Notes: generated by a model from the sequence alone, not told the origin. A DNA stretch of 46,124 bases from an uncultured Acidobacteriota bacterium (GCA_903847975.1 CAINFC010000046.1:1-46124), one strand, 5' to 3'. Positions 34,329 through 43,250 are shown, counted from the stretch's first letter. Made by a program: numbers and translations.

Positions 34329-36780
34329 TTAAAAGCGCCGGAACCGATAATAGACGGCCGGCAGAACCACCATGTTCAGGAACGTCGAGCTAAGCAGGCC
34401 GAACAGAATGACCAGCGCCATCGGCGCCTGGATCTCATTTCCCGGCTTTCCGGTCCCAAGGGCCAGGGGCAGCAGGGCCAGGCTGGCCGTCAGGGCGGTC
34501 ATCAGAATGGGAGCCAGTCTTTCGGTCGCTCCGCGGGTCACGGCATCCCGCAGATCGGCTGCGCCTTCCACCTCCCGGATATGCCGGATGTGGGAAACCA
34601 GGAGAATCCCGTTGCGGGCGGCGATGCCGAACAGGGCGATGAATCCGATCCAGCCGGCGATGGAAAGAATGCCGCCGCCGAGGTAGATCCCAACCACCCC
34701 GCCGATCAGCGCCGAGGGCAGGTTCAGCATGACAATGGTGGCATCGGGAGTCGAACGGAAGGCCACCACCAGCAGGCCGAAGATGCCGAGGAGTACTACA
34801 ACCCCCAGGATTTCCAGGACCCGGGATGCCGAAGCCTGACTTTCGAACTGCCCGCCATACTCCACCCGGTATCCGCGGGGAAAATCCACGCTTTCTTTCA
34901 CGCGTCTGCGGATGTCGTGGACCCCATCGACCAGCGACCTTTCGGAAACATTGCAGGAAACCACCAATCTTCGCTGCACCGCCTCGCGGGCCATGTAGTT
35001 CGGACCGCGGTCTTCCTCGACATGGGCCAGAGCTTTCAGCGGCACCTTCGGACCGGCGGGCGTCGACACCAGGCTGTTTCGAATCGATTCCAAATCCTCG
35101 CGCACCTTGTCTTCATAGCGCACCACCATATCGAAAGCCACCTGCCCTTCCAGGACCCGGCCGATTCGCTTGCCGGCAAAGGCCATTTCGATGGCATCCG
35201 CGGCCTGTCCGGCCGACATTCCATATTGGGTCAGGGCTTGCCGGTCGAACCGGACCCGGAGCATCGGAATATCGGCCTGCTGCTCGACATTCAGATCCAC
35301 CACCCCCTCTACCGCAGCCATAACCCGCCGGACCTTGGCCGCCAGCGAGCGTAAAACCGAGAGGTCATCCCCGAAAATCTTCACGGCTACATTGGACCGG
35401 GTTCCGGACAGCATGTGATCGATGCGATGGCTGAGCGGCTGTCCGATATCGAAATTCATGCCGGGGATCATGGCGAGGCGCTGGCGGATATCGCACAGTA
35501 TCTCCTCTTTGAACCGTTCTTTCATCCGCAGGCCGATATCGATTTCAGCGGACTCCACACCCTGCACATGCTCATCCAGCTCCGCCCGCCCGGTTCTGCG
35601 GGCGGTTTCGGTCACCTCCGGTACTGCAAGCAGAATCTCTTCAATCCGTTTTCCCAGCCGGTCCGATTCCGCCAGGCTGGTGCCCGGAAGGGTTACCGCG
35701 CGGATGGTCAGCATCCCTTCGTTGAACGGCGGCAGAAAGGCGTGTCCCATCCGGGTAAAGGAAACCACCGCTCCGGAAAGCAGCAGGAGGGACAGGAGGA
35801 TGCAGAGCCAGGGGTGATTCAGCGCCAGTCGCAGCGAAGGCCGATACAGCTTCTTCAGCAGGCGCACCAGCAGCGCTTCGCGGTCGCGGAGCACTCCTTT
35901 CAATTTCGGCAGCAGCAGAGAGCACAAGGCGGGGGTGACGGTCAGGGCGATGACCAGCGAAGCGCCCAGGGCTACGAGATAGGCAAATCCCAGGGGCCGC
36001 CGCCGCCGGCCTTCCACGCCGGTCAGAAAAAACAGGGGAGAAAAAACCAGACCGATGATGACGGTGGCATAGACGATCGAACCGCGGACTTCCCGGCTGG
36101 CTTCGTAAACCACATCCAGCGGTTTGGCCCGGCGATCCTCCGGGAGTCGGGCATTTTCGCGAAGACGGCGAAAGACATTTTCCACGTCGATGACCGCGTC
36201 ATCCGCCAGCGCCCCTACGGCAATGGCCAGCCCGCCCAGGGTCATCGTATTGACGGTGATCCCGAAATAGCGCATGACACCCAAAGCGGTCACCAGCGAC
36301 AGCGGGAGTGCCAGAAGGGTAATCACCGCAGCCCGGGTGTTGTCCAGGAAGAGCACGACGATCAGCACCACCAGCAGGCCCCCGTCGCGCAAGGCGGCGG
36401 TGGCGTTTCGAATCGCCATTTCGATAAAATCCGACTGCCGGAAAATATGCCTGGAGATCTTCATCCCCTCCGGCAGATTGGACTGCAAGTCGTCTGGCAC
36501 CTGGTCCAGCGCCCGGGTCAGGTCGAGGGTGTTGGCCTCCGGCTGTTTCAGGATCCCCAGGACAACGGCCGGTCTGGCATTATGGGATCCTTCTGCTCTT
36601 TTTATGGTTTCCCCGACGCGAAGCCGGGCCACCTGGAAAAGGAGCACCGGCTGAGACATGCGGATAGCCACCGGAATACCGGCAATGTCCTCCGTGGTGG
36701 TGACTCTCCCCAGGCCCTGGATCAGGATTTCCTCTCCCCCGCGCACCCAGAAGCCGGCCGAGGCGTTGCGGTTTCCTTGG
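34329..36780 (-). pseudogene. Heavy-metal/cation RND efflux pump (CusA/CzcA type), N-terminus deleted
   Basis: Inner-membrane proton-driven pump remnant of about 815 residues; intact CusA/CzcA proteins are about 1,030-1,050. It begins abruptly at NRNASAGFWVRGGEEILIQG and continues with SDFIEMAIRNATAALRDGG, VVLIVVLFLDNTRAAVITLLALPLSL, GGLAIAVGALADDAVIDVENVFRRL, FSPLFFLTGVEGRRRRPLGFAY, GTRSNVAVKIFGDDL, YGGQFESQ, LPSALIGGVVGIYLGGGILS and GIAARNGILLV, to the normal C-terminus. The first membrane span and the first part of the porter domain (about 220-270 residues) are missing. At about 36780 it joins out of frame to a piece of a periplasmic adaptor. The open frame that continues upstream to 36926 is out-of-frame adaptor sequence. 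It is probably not functional. Confidence 0.85.
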
Positions 36781-37092
36781 CGCAGGGACGGCGCGCTCCG
36801 CCAGAAGACCTTCCTGTCTTTCCCGGATCCTGGTGGCCTGCCGGAGATCGGTTTCTCTCTGGGAAAGCTCCAGCTCCAATCCGGCACGGTCCTGCGGCGT
36901 GGGAGTGAAGGCCGCCAGGCTGACAAATTCCACGACTTTTCCGTTTCTTTCCCGCTGCAGGGTGACTTGAGCTTTCGCCAGGGGACGGAAATTTTGCAAT
37001 TCGGTCAGAGGAACGGAAAAGGGAGCATTTTCACCTTGAAGCAAGGTCGGGTACTCCATGAAGAGTTCGGTGCGGTCGCTCCGCAGGGTCAT
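36781..37092 (-). pseudogene. RND periplasmic adaptor (CusB-like) fragment
   Basis: Short remnant reading LRSDRTELFMEYPTLLQGEN, SVPLTELQNFRPLAKAQVTLQ, then FTPTPQDRAGLELELSQRETDLRQATRIRERQEGLLAERAVPA. The first part is the N-terminal domain typical of adaptors with the TDRTELFMEYP motif. The second is half of the alpha-hairpin coiled coil. There is no signal peptide, and the lipoyl and barrel domains are gone. The two parts themselves seem to be joined by a deletion. The piece then runs directly into the pump remnant. Two successive deletions have collapsed an adaptor-pump operon. Confidence 0.8.
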
Positions 37093-37128
37093 TGGGTCCG
37101 GGGGTCCGGCCCGGCAGGTGCGCCGGAA

Positions 37129-37551
37129 TTACTTCATCTGTTCTTTCAGTTCCACGAGGAGCCAGGCATCTTCCCGGTCCTTCCTGGCCCGGTGGAGGAT
37201 GGTGATGCCGCGAATCCGGTTGTAACGCTTGCCGTTGGCGAACTCCTGCTTGCGCTCCTCAGCAAGGCAGCTTTCCAGGATGGGTCTTTCCGCCTGGTCG
37301 CCGAAATAAAAAGTGGTCCGGAAAGTGCCTTCCGCCAGGGACAGCCAGAAGATGGTCTTTTTCTTACGGGTGACTTTCATCAGCCAGCTTTTCCCGTCCC
37401 GGTAGTATCTCCACTCCGGGGAAAAATCGGGATGACGCATTCGGATTCCTTCAAAAAAGAGGTCCCACAATTTTCGGTTTTTTCCGAGGCAGGCATAAAC
37501 AACCTCTTCGGTCGGAAATTGATTTTCATCCTTGAGGACTGGCGCTTCCAT
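37129..37551 (-). CDS. DUF3788-family protein
   Basis: Cytoplasmic protein of 140 residues, function unknown. Family features seen are LWDLFFEGIRMRHPDFSPEWRYYRDGKSWLMKVTRKKKTIFWLSL, then GTFRTTFYFGDQAERPIL and a basic C-terminus ending VELKEQMK. I chose ATG 37551 because GGGAG lies 8 bases upstream and the family starts there. The frame remains open upstream to 37758 without resemblance to anything. It is followed closely by the collapsed efflux genes on the same strand and is divergent from the small membrane protein at 37798. Confidence 0.8.
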   Translation of the reverse strand: MEAPVLKDENQFPTEEVVYACLGKNRKLWDLFFEGIRMRHPDFSPEWRYYRDGKSWLMKVTRKKKTIFWLSLAEGTFRTTFYFGDQAERPILESCLAEERKQEFANGKRYNRIRGITILHRARKDREDAWLLVELKEQMK

Positions 37552-37797
37552 GGTGATGCTCCCTGCTGCTAAATCGATTTGGTATCCTGCGTTTCCGATT
37601 CCTGCGGGATGATTTCGCTCTTTTTTCCCACACCGAAAGGTTACCTCACCGGATATTTTCCTGCCGGCTTCCGCCGGGAATTGACTCTTCCAGGGCGACG
37701 CGGTTATAGTGGCAGGATTACCGGGAAGAGAAATGGTGCCTTGCTCTTCCGTGTGCAATTGGTATTGTATCGATCGGAAATAAGGAGAGAGACGGAA

Positions 37798-38067
37798 GTG
37801 AACGGGTGGTTGACAGCGGGATGGATTCTGGCTCTGGCGGCTGCTATGTGGGCCCTGGACCGCTTCGCCACCTGGATGGAGTCCAGGGGCTGGATTTACT
37901 GGCGGAAGAGCCGCGGCTACTCCGGCAGGCTGGGGGGTGCTTTCCTGGAGGTGCAGTCACTGCTGGAGCCGCAAACGAGGCACATCATCGAAGCCCGGCA
38001 GGAAAAAAAGCGGAAAGAAACCCGCGCCGGAGACCCTCCGTCGCCCGGTTCTCCAACTCCTTCCTGA
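37798..38067 (+). CDS. Small membrane-anchored protein, DUF6191-like
   Basis: 89 residues from a GTG start with AAGGAG 9-10 bases upstream. There is one N-terminal membrane span (GWLTAGWILALAAAMWAL), then RGWIYWRKSRGYSGRLGGAFLEVQSLLEPQTRHIIEARQEKKRKE and a Pro/Ser-rich tail. The YWRK and LEPxxRHxIEA pattern recalls the DUF6191 family, for which no function is known. It is divergent from the DUF3788 gene (246 bp between starts) and convergent with the secreted protein at 38105. Confidence 0.65.
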   Translation: MNGWLTAGWILALAAAMWALDRFATWMESRGWIYWRKSRGYSGRLGGAFLEVQSLLEPQTRHIIEARQEKKRKETRAGDPPSPGSPTPS

Positions 38068-38104
38068 TACCGCTTCCGGCCAGCTTTGCCCGGCGGTCGG
38101 GTGC

Positions 38105-39508
38105 CTACCGGCGGACCGTCGGCAGGTATACCGGCAGCATCTGCTGGGCCAGAAGCAGCTCCATGCTGCTGGAATTATGGTAGGCGATGGAAGCCAGTCC
38201 ATTGCCGCTGATCTCCAGGCTGGCGTGCCATCCGACCTGATTGTATAGCAGGCCGCGGTTGCCGTTATCGACCACTTCGCACACCCAGGTCTGGAAAAGA
38301 TCGGGGGCCGGGCCGCAGTTGCCGATGCCGGTGGTCGGGTAGGCGATTTTCAGAATACTGTTGCCGTGGGGGCCGACCGCCCGGTAGGCGATGACCGGGC
38401 TGCCGCCGTATGCCTCGAGCGAAACAGCCATTTGATAGGCAGGAATGTCGCCAACATGACCGATATTGTCGCACTGCCAGGCGGATGTAGAGCAACCCGT
38501 GCCGCCGCTGCCGACATAGCGCGCGTACCTCAGCTGGTTGGTGCCGTAATCGAAGTAGGCGACGGCCATGGAAGGGGAGGAGCAGGACAGGCATCGCTTG
38601 ACATAAAGCGACATGTTGTTGCCGGAATAAAAACTGTTGTCCAGCACATAGCACTCCCAATACTTGCTGCCGCATCCGATGGAAGAATCGAGGCCGGTAT
38701 ATTCCGCAATTTCCAGCTGGCCCCGATGGCCCTGGTAGGCGATTCGCGGGTAATCGTTGGAATTCAGCCCGAGAGAAGTGTAATTGCCGGTGTTGTAGGT
38801 GGTGAAGTCCGGATTGACCCGGAAGCACTTCCAAGCCGGGCTGCAGTCGCCGCCGCTGCCGACCCACCAGGCATACTGCAGCGCGCTCTTCGGGGAGCCT
38901 CCTGAAAAAATGTTTTGATAAGCCACAACAGGATGGTTTTGCTGGTTGAAAGCCAGGGAGTTGTATTGTCCCACCGTGGTGGCGCCCGTGTTATCGAAGT
39001 AGCCACCATTTAAAATGCCTCCCGTATTCCATGTGGCGATCAGCTGGTTCAGGGTCGTGTCGCGATAAGCCCATCCGTATCCTCCGGGGAAGGTGTCGAC
39101 GGAAACATGGGTGCCGGCATTGTGGTCCGCTGAGGAAAGAACCCGGCAGACCCAATCGGACGCCGGACTGCAGGCGGCGCCCAGCACGCCGGAGGCCGCG
39201 TTGGTAGCCATCTTCAAATTCGTATTGGTGGCATCGTAGTAGCCGATGTAAAGCCCGCCTGTCGTCCGATCCAGACCGAGCGAGGCATATTGCCCGACGC
39301 TGCCGGTCGAATCGATCCGCCGGATGACCCAGGGGGCGGAGGAGCGAAAAGCCGCAATGGCGTCGGGAGTCGCGGGCTTTGCTTCGGCAGTACCGCTTGC
39401 GGCCTTCCAGAGTGCGACCAGGGCACCCGCAAGCAGCAGGCAAAAGCAAAGGCACAGCAGGAGTATTTTTCGGAAACCGGATTGCAAGAGAATTCCAGAG
39501 GAACGCAT
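38105..39508 (-). CDS. Secreted or membrane-anchored Cys-repeat protein, probable beta-propeller
   Basis: 467 residues from ATG 39508 (AAGGAG 5 bases upstream). A hydrophobic N-terminus (ILLLCLCFCLLLAGALVALW) anchors or exports it. The rest is built of about 60-residue repeats, each with a segment like SLGLNSNDYPRIAYQ, SLAFNQQNHPVVAYQ or SVSLEAYGGSPVIAYR, followed by Cys-x(4-12)-W-x(1-3)-Cys. The pairs are CSPASDWVC, CSPAWKC, CGSKYWEC, CSTSAWQC and CGPAPDLFQTWVC. The regular YxxLGLD...P.IAY pattern resembles propeller blades, and the Cys pairs would form disulfides outside the cytoplasm. I recognise no named family. It is not obviously linked to its neighbours. Confidence 0.75.
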   Translation of the reverse strand: MRSSGILLQSGFRKILLLCLCFCLLLAGALVALWKAASGTAEAKPATPDAIAAFRSSAPWVIRRIDSTGSVGQYASLGLDRTTGGLYIGYYDATNTNLKMATNAASGVLGAACSPASDWVCRVLSSADHNAGTHVSVDTFPGGYGWAYRDTTLNQLIATWNTGGILNGGYFDNTGATTVGQYNSLAFNQQNHPVVAYQNIFSGGSPKSALQYAWWVGSGGDCSPAWKCFRVNPDFTTYNTGNYTSLGLNSNDYPRIAYQGHRGQLEIAEYTGLDSSIGCGSKYWECYVLDNSFYSGNNMSLYVKRCLSCSSPSMAVAYFDYGTNQLRYARYVGSGGTGCSTSAWQCDNIGHVGDIPAYQMAVSLEAYGGSPVIAYRAVGPHGNSILKIAYPTTGIGNCGPAPDLFQTWVCEVVDNGNRGLLYNQVGWHASLEISGNGLASIAYHNSSSMELLLAQQMLPVYLPTVRR

Positions 39509-39636
39509 AACTTCTCCTTTTCCCCCCACGCGTGGGGCGCTACAGCTTTTTCACTCTGGTGAAAAATTACCAGGGATGCTCCCGGAAAGCAACCGGTGGC
39601 CCCGGGTGTTTCATTTTTGCCGCAACGGAACGGTGG

Positions 39637-39894
39637 CTACCACTCCTTCGACCGGGTGCGCAACCCTTCGGAGATTCGACGGCAAATGGGCACCCTCATC
39701 GCCGATGCGTTGTAACCGACCGCATTTTCCGGTCCGACGGCTCTTTCCAACCTCAGGCGCACCTCGAATCTCCACAGCGTATGCCCCTCTTTCGTCAAAA
39801 GCTCCCGCAGAAGCATTAACGCCTGGAAAATATTTTTCCGGCAACGATAGAAGGATTCGATCGCCTCCGGCATTCCGGCTTCTCCCTCTATCAT
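39637..39894 (-). CDS. Small hypothetical protein
   Basis: 85 residues from ATG 39894 with a good ribosome site (GGAGG 4 bases upstream). The sequence is mostly helical and basic (EAIESFYRCRKNIFQALMLL, RELLTKEGHTLWRFEVRLRLERA, MRVPICRRISEGLRTRSKEW). No domain is recognised. It lies between the secreted protein and the integrase fragment, at the likely left edge of the mobile region. Confidence 0.45.
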   Translation of the reverse strand: MIEGEAGMPEAIESFYRCRKNIFQALMLLRELLTKEGHTLWRFEVRLRLERAVGPENAVGYNASAMRVPICRRISEGLRTRSKEW

Positions 39895-39955
39895 GGCTCC
39901 TCCTGTTTCCGGCAGAAGATACCGCCGCCCGCGAAAAGCTTGCCGTTTATATCGC

Positions 39956-40136
39956 TCTTTTGCGCCTTCCGGAGGGCGGCCTGGGCCATTTCCAGGGTGG
40001 AGCAGGTCTACCGGATGTAAATGCTCCGGTACCTGGTGTCGACCGCCCACCGGTTTTCACGCCTGCGGATGCCCCGATGCCGGATCGGTTTGCGCGACTT
40101 GATTCTGGCGGTTTGAGTGGATTCCTTTTCGGTCAT
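39956..40136 (-). pseudogene. Tyrosine integrase N-terminal fragment
   Basis: Nearly identical to the first 60 codons of the integrase at 43348-44421 (ARIKSRKPIRHRGIRRR, RWAVDTRYR, CSTLEMAQAALRKAQK). It carries an in-frame TAG where the intact gene has a Trp codon, and the catalytic domain is absent. The same 106-bp spacer and promoter separate it from the hsdM copy on the other strand. Confidence 0.9.
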
Positions 40137-40184
40137 CCTGCGATTTTATTTCAATTTTCCCTTTTGCAAAGGCAGCATCCCTTA

Positions 40185-40214
40185 TTGACCCGCCTTAGGG
40201 CCGGCCGTTAGAAT
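40185..40214 (+). promoter_or_regulatory. hsdM promoter, left copy
   Basis: TTGACC (40185-40190) and TAGAAT (40209-40214) with an 18-base spacer, conserved in position in the right copy. Confidence 0.6.
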
Positions 40215-40242
40215 AGCAGCATTGTTGATATTTGGAAAACCT

Positions 40243-41578
40243 ATGGCCAATCCCAATCTCTCTTCGTTCATCTGGTCGGTGGCCGATTTGCTGCGCGGTG
40301 ACAACAGCAGTCCGAATATGGTAAGGTCATTCTGCCCTTCACCGTGCTGCGGCGCTGGACTGCGTGCTGGAGCCTACCAAAGCGGCGGTGTTAGCCGAAA
40401 AATCGCTCCGCGAGGCTGCCGGGATGAATCCTGAACCGTTCCTGCTGAAAAAATCAGGGCAGCTCTTTTTCAACACCTCGCCGCTCGATTTGAAGAAGCT
40501 CATGGGGGACCAGGACAACATCGGCGAGAGCATCCGCGCTTATATGCAGGGCTTCTCCCCGGCGGTGCGCGATATTTTCGAGCGCTTCGATTTTCACACC
40601 CAGATCGACCGGCTCGCCAAGGCCGGGCTGCTCTACCTGGTCACCGAGAAATTCGCCGGCATCGACCTGCACCCCGATGCGGTCAGCAACAGCCAGATGG
40701 GCCTGATCTTCGAGGAGCTGATCCGCGAGTTCGCCTAGCTTTCCAACGAAACCGCCGGGGAGCACTTCACCCCGCGGGACGTCATCCGGCTGATGGTCAA
40801 CCTGATCCTGATCCTGATCGAGGATGACGAGATCCTCACCCGGCCGGGGGTGGTCCGCTCGCTCTACATGCTTTCCACCCCCCCCTTCGGGGTGGAGTGG
40901 AAGAAGATCGAGCGCGAGATCCGCAAGGAGGCCGAGGAGAAGGGCACCAGCGGGCGTTTCGGGCCCGGACTGTCGCGGGTCAGCGACGGCTCGCTGCTCT
41001 TCCTGCTGCACCTGGTCTCCAAGATGAGGCCGGCCAAGGATGGCGGCAGCCGCTTCGGGATCGTGCTGAACGGCCCCCCTCTTTTTACCGGCGGGGCCGG
41101 CTCGGGGGAAAGCGAGATCCGCCGCTATGTGCTGGAAAACGACCTGATCGAGGCCATCATCGGGCTGCCGACGGACATGTTCTACAATACCGGCATCGGC
41201 ACCTATGTCTGGATCCTCACCAACCGCAAGAGCCCGCCACGCCGGGGGAAGGTGCAGCTCATCGATGCCGGCGGCTTCCGGCAGAAGATGCGCATAAGCC
41301 TGGGTAGCATGCGCAAGGAGCTCAGTGCGGAACAGATCGAGGACATTACCCGCATCTTCGGGGAGTTTGCCGAGGTAACCCGCGACGGGGTGCCCGTCTG
41401 CCGCATTTTCCGAAACGAGGATTTCGGCGACCGCACGATCACCGTGGAGCGGCCGGAGCGGGATGAAAAAGGAAACCCGGTGCTGGTAGCCAAGGGGAGG
41501 GGAGAGGGCAAGCCTCAGCCGGACGCCGCGCCGCGCGACACGGAAAACTTGCCCCTCGGGGAGGATGTCGAGGACTAA
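40243..41578 (+). pseudogene. hsdM: Type I restriction-modification methyltransferase subunit HsdM, decayed copy
   Basis: Close copy of the hsdM at 44528-46015 with several lesions. There are two single-base deletions at about 40303 and 40352, and a GAG-to-TAG stop at 40736-40738. A 6-bp in-frame expansion (ATCCTG repeated) lies at about 40805. A 219-bp in-frame deletion at 40867/40868 removes the SAM-binding DPTAGTGGM region and is flanked by CTAC on both sides in the intact copy. The catalytic NPPF has become TPPF. The C-terminus stops early (LPLGEDVED), although it extends further than the right copy into normal HsdM sequence (DTENLPL). It cannot methylate DNA. Confidence 0.93.
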
Positions 41579-41964
41579 TTCCGGCGGGAGGAGATGGCTC
41601 TCAGCGCCTGGGGTGAGATCGTTCGAGAAGAATGGTTGCGATCCGGGCCACTCCGCAAGGAGGTCCGGTTGGCGGAGTTTGTCATCATGCCGAATCATTT
41701 TCACGGCATCGTCTGCATCGAAACGCCGAAAGGTGGAAGAACCGAAGCCACCCGAACCCTCGGCTCGATAGTCCGTGGTTTCAAAGCCGCGGTTACCCGA
41801 AGAATCCGCATGCAAAGCGACCGACCGGAAGCCGAAGTATGGCAGCGCAACTTCTATGAGCACGTGATTCGCAACCAGGAAGACTACGAGCGCATTGCTG
41901 CCTACATCCTCGACAATCCCATAAACCGGGAAAAAGACGACTACCACAAAACAACCGAAACCCA

Positions 41965-41977
41965 GGTTGGGCCAACC
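41965..41977 (+). repeat. Short perfect dyad at the 3' end of the RAYT fragment
   Basis: GGTTGG-G-CCAACC, 6-bp arms with a 1-base centre, inside the 3' end of the transposase fragment. It is the kind of palindrome linked with RAYT elements. Confidence 0.5.
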
Positions 41978-41990
41978 ACGGAATGGCCGA

Positions 41991-42017
41991 GTTGCCACCC
42001 AGCAATCGAAACACTTG
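41991..42017 (+). repeat. 27-bp direct repeat, left copy
   Basis: Begins GTTGCCACCC and ends ATCGAAACACTTG. It matches 42199-42225 at 24 of 27 bases, 208 bp apart. Confidence 0.7.
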
Positions 42018-42019
42018 TA

Positions 42020-42040
42020 GGGGCGTGCGGCGCGCGCCCC
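42020..42040 (+). repeat. REP-like hairpin
   Basis: GGGGCG (42020-42025) pairs with CGCCCC (42035-42040) across a 9-base GC-rich loop, preceded by TGTA. This is the form of REP hairpin often found near RAYT genes. A half version (GGGGCGCGCGCG) recurs at about 42124. Confidence 0.65.
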
Positions 42041-42198
42041 AAACCAGCGAAGTAACCAAACCAAACGACCGAAAGAATCAGGTGGAAGACAAGTAAAATG
42101 GGTGAACACGAATCAACCGAATGGGGCGCGCGCGGGAAAACAACCGATCAACCAGACAAAACCCGATGGGCATGATGGGTCACCCACGAAAAAGCCGG

Positions 42199-42225
42199 GT
42201 TGCCACACAAAAATCGAAACACTTG
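42199..42225 (+). repeat. 27-bp direct repeat, right copy
   Basis: Partner of 41991-42017. It ends where the HsdR C-terminal remnant begins, so the pair may frame the REP-bearing insertion. Confidence 0.7.
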
Positions 42226-42228
42226 GAA

Positions 42229-42477
42229 TCGGAAACGCTGCGCCAGCAGGCGGCCGGCAACAGCAAGGAGCAGTTTGCCCATTCCCCCGATTTTCATTCG
42301 GAGTTCATGAATGCCGTCATGGGGGCCCAGGACGCCCACACCCAGATGAGCACACAGACGTTGAACTCCAAAGCGGTGCAGGAGGGGATGAAGCATATCC
42401 TGCTCCAGCATTCCGGCCTCTGGGAAGCGCTCCGCGCCGCGGCCGCCAGCCAGAAGTCGCCTTCTTTGGTCGAGTAA
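42229..42477 (+). pseudogene. hsdR: Type I restriction enzyme HsdR, C-terminal fragment
   Basis: Reads ETLRQQAAGNSKEQFAHSPD, then HSEFMNAVMGAQDAHTQMSTQTLNSKAVQEGMKHILLQHSGLWEALR. This is the conserved last ~80 residues of HsdR motor/endonuclease subunits. The upstream nuclease, helicase and linker domains are absent. It shows that the left module once carried a full hsdM-hsdS-hsdR operon, of which the middle (about 4 kb) was lost. Confidence 0.85.
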
Positions 42478-42495
42478 GTCCGGTTTCCGGGCGCC

Positions 42496-42542
42496 TTGTT
42501 TCCGAAAGGTTTCTTTGGGTATGATATATTGTAATACCAAAG
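42496..42542 (+). promoter_or_regulatory. Promoter and operator of the toxin-antitoxin pair
   Basis: TTGTTT (42496-42501) and TATGAT (42520-42525), 18-base spacer. An imperfect palindrome TTTGGGTAT (42514-42522) ... ATACCAAAG (42534-42542) covers the -10, with 8 of 9 positions able to pair counting one wobble. Ribbon-helix-helix antitoxins usually repress their own operon at such sites. Confidence 0.6.
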
Positions 42543-42552
42543 GCGGTCCCAT

Positions 42553-42795
42553 ATGAGCACGGCAAAAGTAGCCATTACCATAAGAGAAGATTTGCTCGAT
42601 CAGCTGGATGATCTCGTTCGGTCCAAAATCTTTCCAAACCGGAGCAAGGCGGTTCAGGAAGCGGTCGAAGAGAAACTGGCACGATTGAAACGCAGCCGGC
42701 TGGCCCGGGAATGTGCCAAGCTGGATCCTAAGTTTGAACAGGCGCTCGCCGAAGAGGGTTTTTCCGCGGAAAAAGACGAATGGCCCGAATATTGA
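42553..42795 (+). CDS. Ribbon-helix-helix antitoxin (MazE/NdoAI-like)
   Basis: 80 residues. The N-terminal ribbon-helix-helix DNA-binding domain is clear ([34 protein letters not shown]). The C-terminal tail ([27 protein letters not shown]) is acidic and aromatic, as in antitoxins that thread through a MazF dimer. Its last 16 bases overlap the toxin gene, so expression is coupled. The pair would stabilise the island on the chromosome. Confidence 0.92.
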   Translation: MSTAKVAITIREDLLDQLDDLVRSKIFPNRSKAVQEAVEEKLARLKRSRLARECAKLDPKFEQALAEEGFSAEKDEWPEY

Positions 42796-43118
42796 GAGGC
42801 GACATTTTCTGGGCGAATCTCGACCCGGCGCAAGGGCGGGAGCAATCCGGTGAGCGTCCTGTTTTGATCTTGAGTCAGGAAGTATTCAATGATCGTTCCG
42901 GCACCGTGATTGCGATGGCATTGACCAGTCAACCGCAAAGAGCCGGCTTCCCGCTCACCTTGGAATTATCCGGTTCCGCACTCCCCAAGAAATCCTGGGT
43001 AAAGATCAGCCAAATCAGGACTCTCTCCGTGGAACGCTTGGGGAAAAAAATCACTAAAATTTCAGCCGAAGAGATCGACCGTATCGTGGAAGGGCTGATC
43101 GAGATTATCGGATGCTAA
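42780..43118 (+). CDS. MazF/PemK-family mRNA endonuclease toxin
   Basis: 112 residues. Canonical start [32 protein letters not shown], with the conserved Gly-Arg-Glu loop and RPVLIL strand. Then [21 protein letters not shown] and [20 protein letters not shown], which holds the family's S/T-Q-I-R-T catalytic region, and [10 protein letters not shown] at the end. It is full length and intact. The MazF family cleaves mRNA at short motifs to stop growth when the antitoxin is lost. An intrinsic terminator follows. Confidence 0.95.
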   Translation: MARILRGDIFWANLDPAQGREQSGERPVLILSQEVFNDRSGTVIAMALTSQPQRAGFPLTLELSGSALPKKSWVKISQIRTLSVERLGKKITKISAEEIDRIVEGLIEIIGC

Positions 43119-43150
43119 CCCTGGCCGGAATAGGAACGGGGAGGGGAATG

Positions 43151-43186
43151 CCCCAACAGCCTGAAAGGCATGCTGGTTGGGGTTTT
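43151..43186 (+). terminator. Intrinsic terminator after the toxin gene
   Basis: CCCCAAC-AGC (43151-43160) pairs with GCT-G-GTTGGGG (43172-43182), a 7-bp stem extended by 3 bp across a bulge, followed by TTTT. It lies 33 bp after the toxin stop. Confidence 0.75.
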
Positions 43187-43202
43187 CCAATCGGGAAAGG
43201 GA

Positions 43203-43250
<48 letters not shown>

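Larger units (their letters stand above)
41594..42055 (+). pseudogene. REP-associated tyrosine transposase (RAYT, Y1) fragment
   Basis: 153-codon frame starting at GGEIV-type sequence (GEIVREEWLRSGPLRKEVRLAEFVIMPNHFHGIV). It contains the HUH motif HFH and the catalytic-tyrosine region WQRNFYEHVIRNQEDYERIAAYILDNP of RAYT enzymes, which mobilise REP palindromes through single-stranded intermediates. The N-terminal third (the usual GAYFVTICT segment) is missing and replaced by the hsdM remnant. The C-terminal 35 residues read through REP-like palindromes. It is probably inactive, having been cut when it joined hsdM. Confidence 0.85.

Noticed and set aside
35415-36908. Plus-strand open frame of about 497 codons
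   Set aside because: Antisense to the RND pump remnant; no recognisable protein features.
34329-36926. RND pump as an intact gene starting at 36926
   Set aside because: The first 50 codons are out-of-frame adaptor sequence; real pump homology begins at about 36780 and lacks its N-terminal part.
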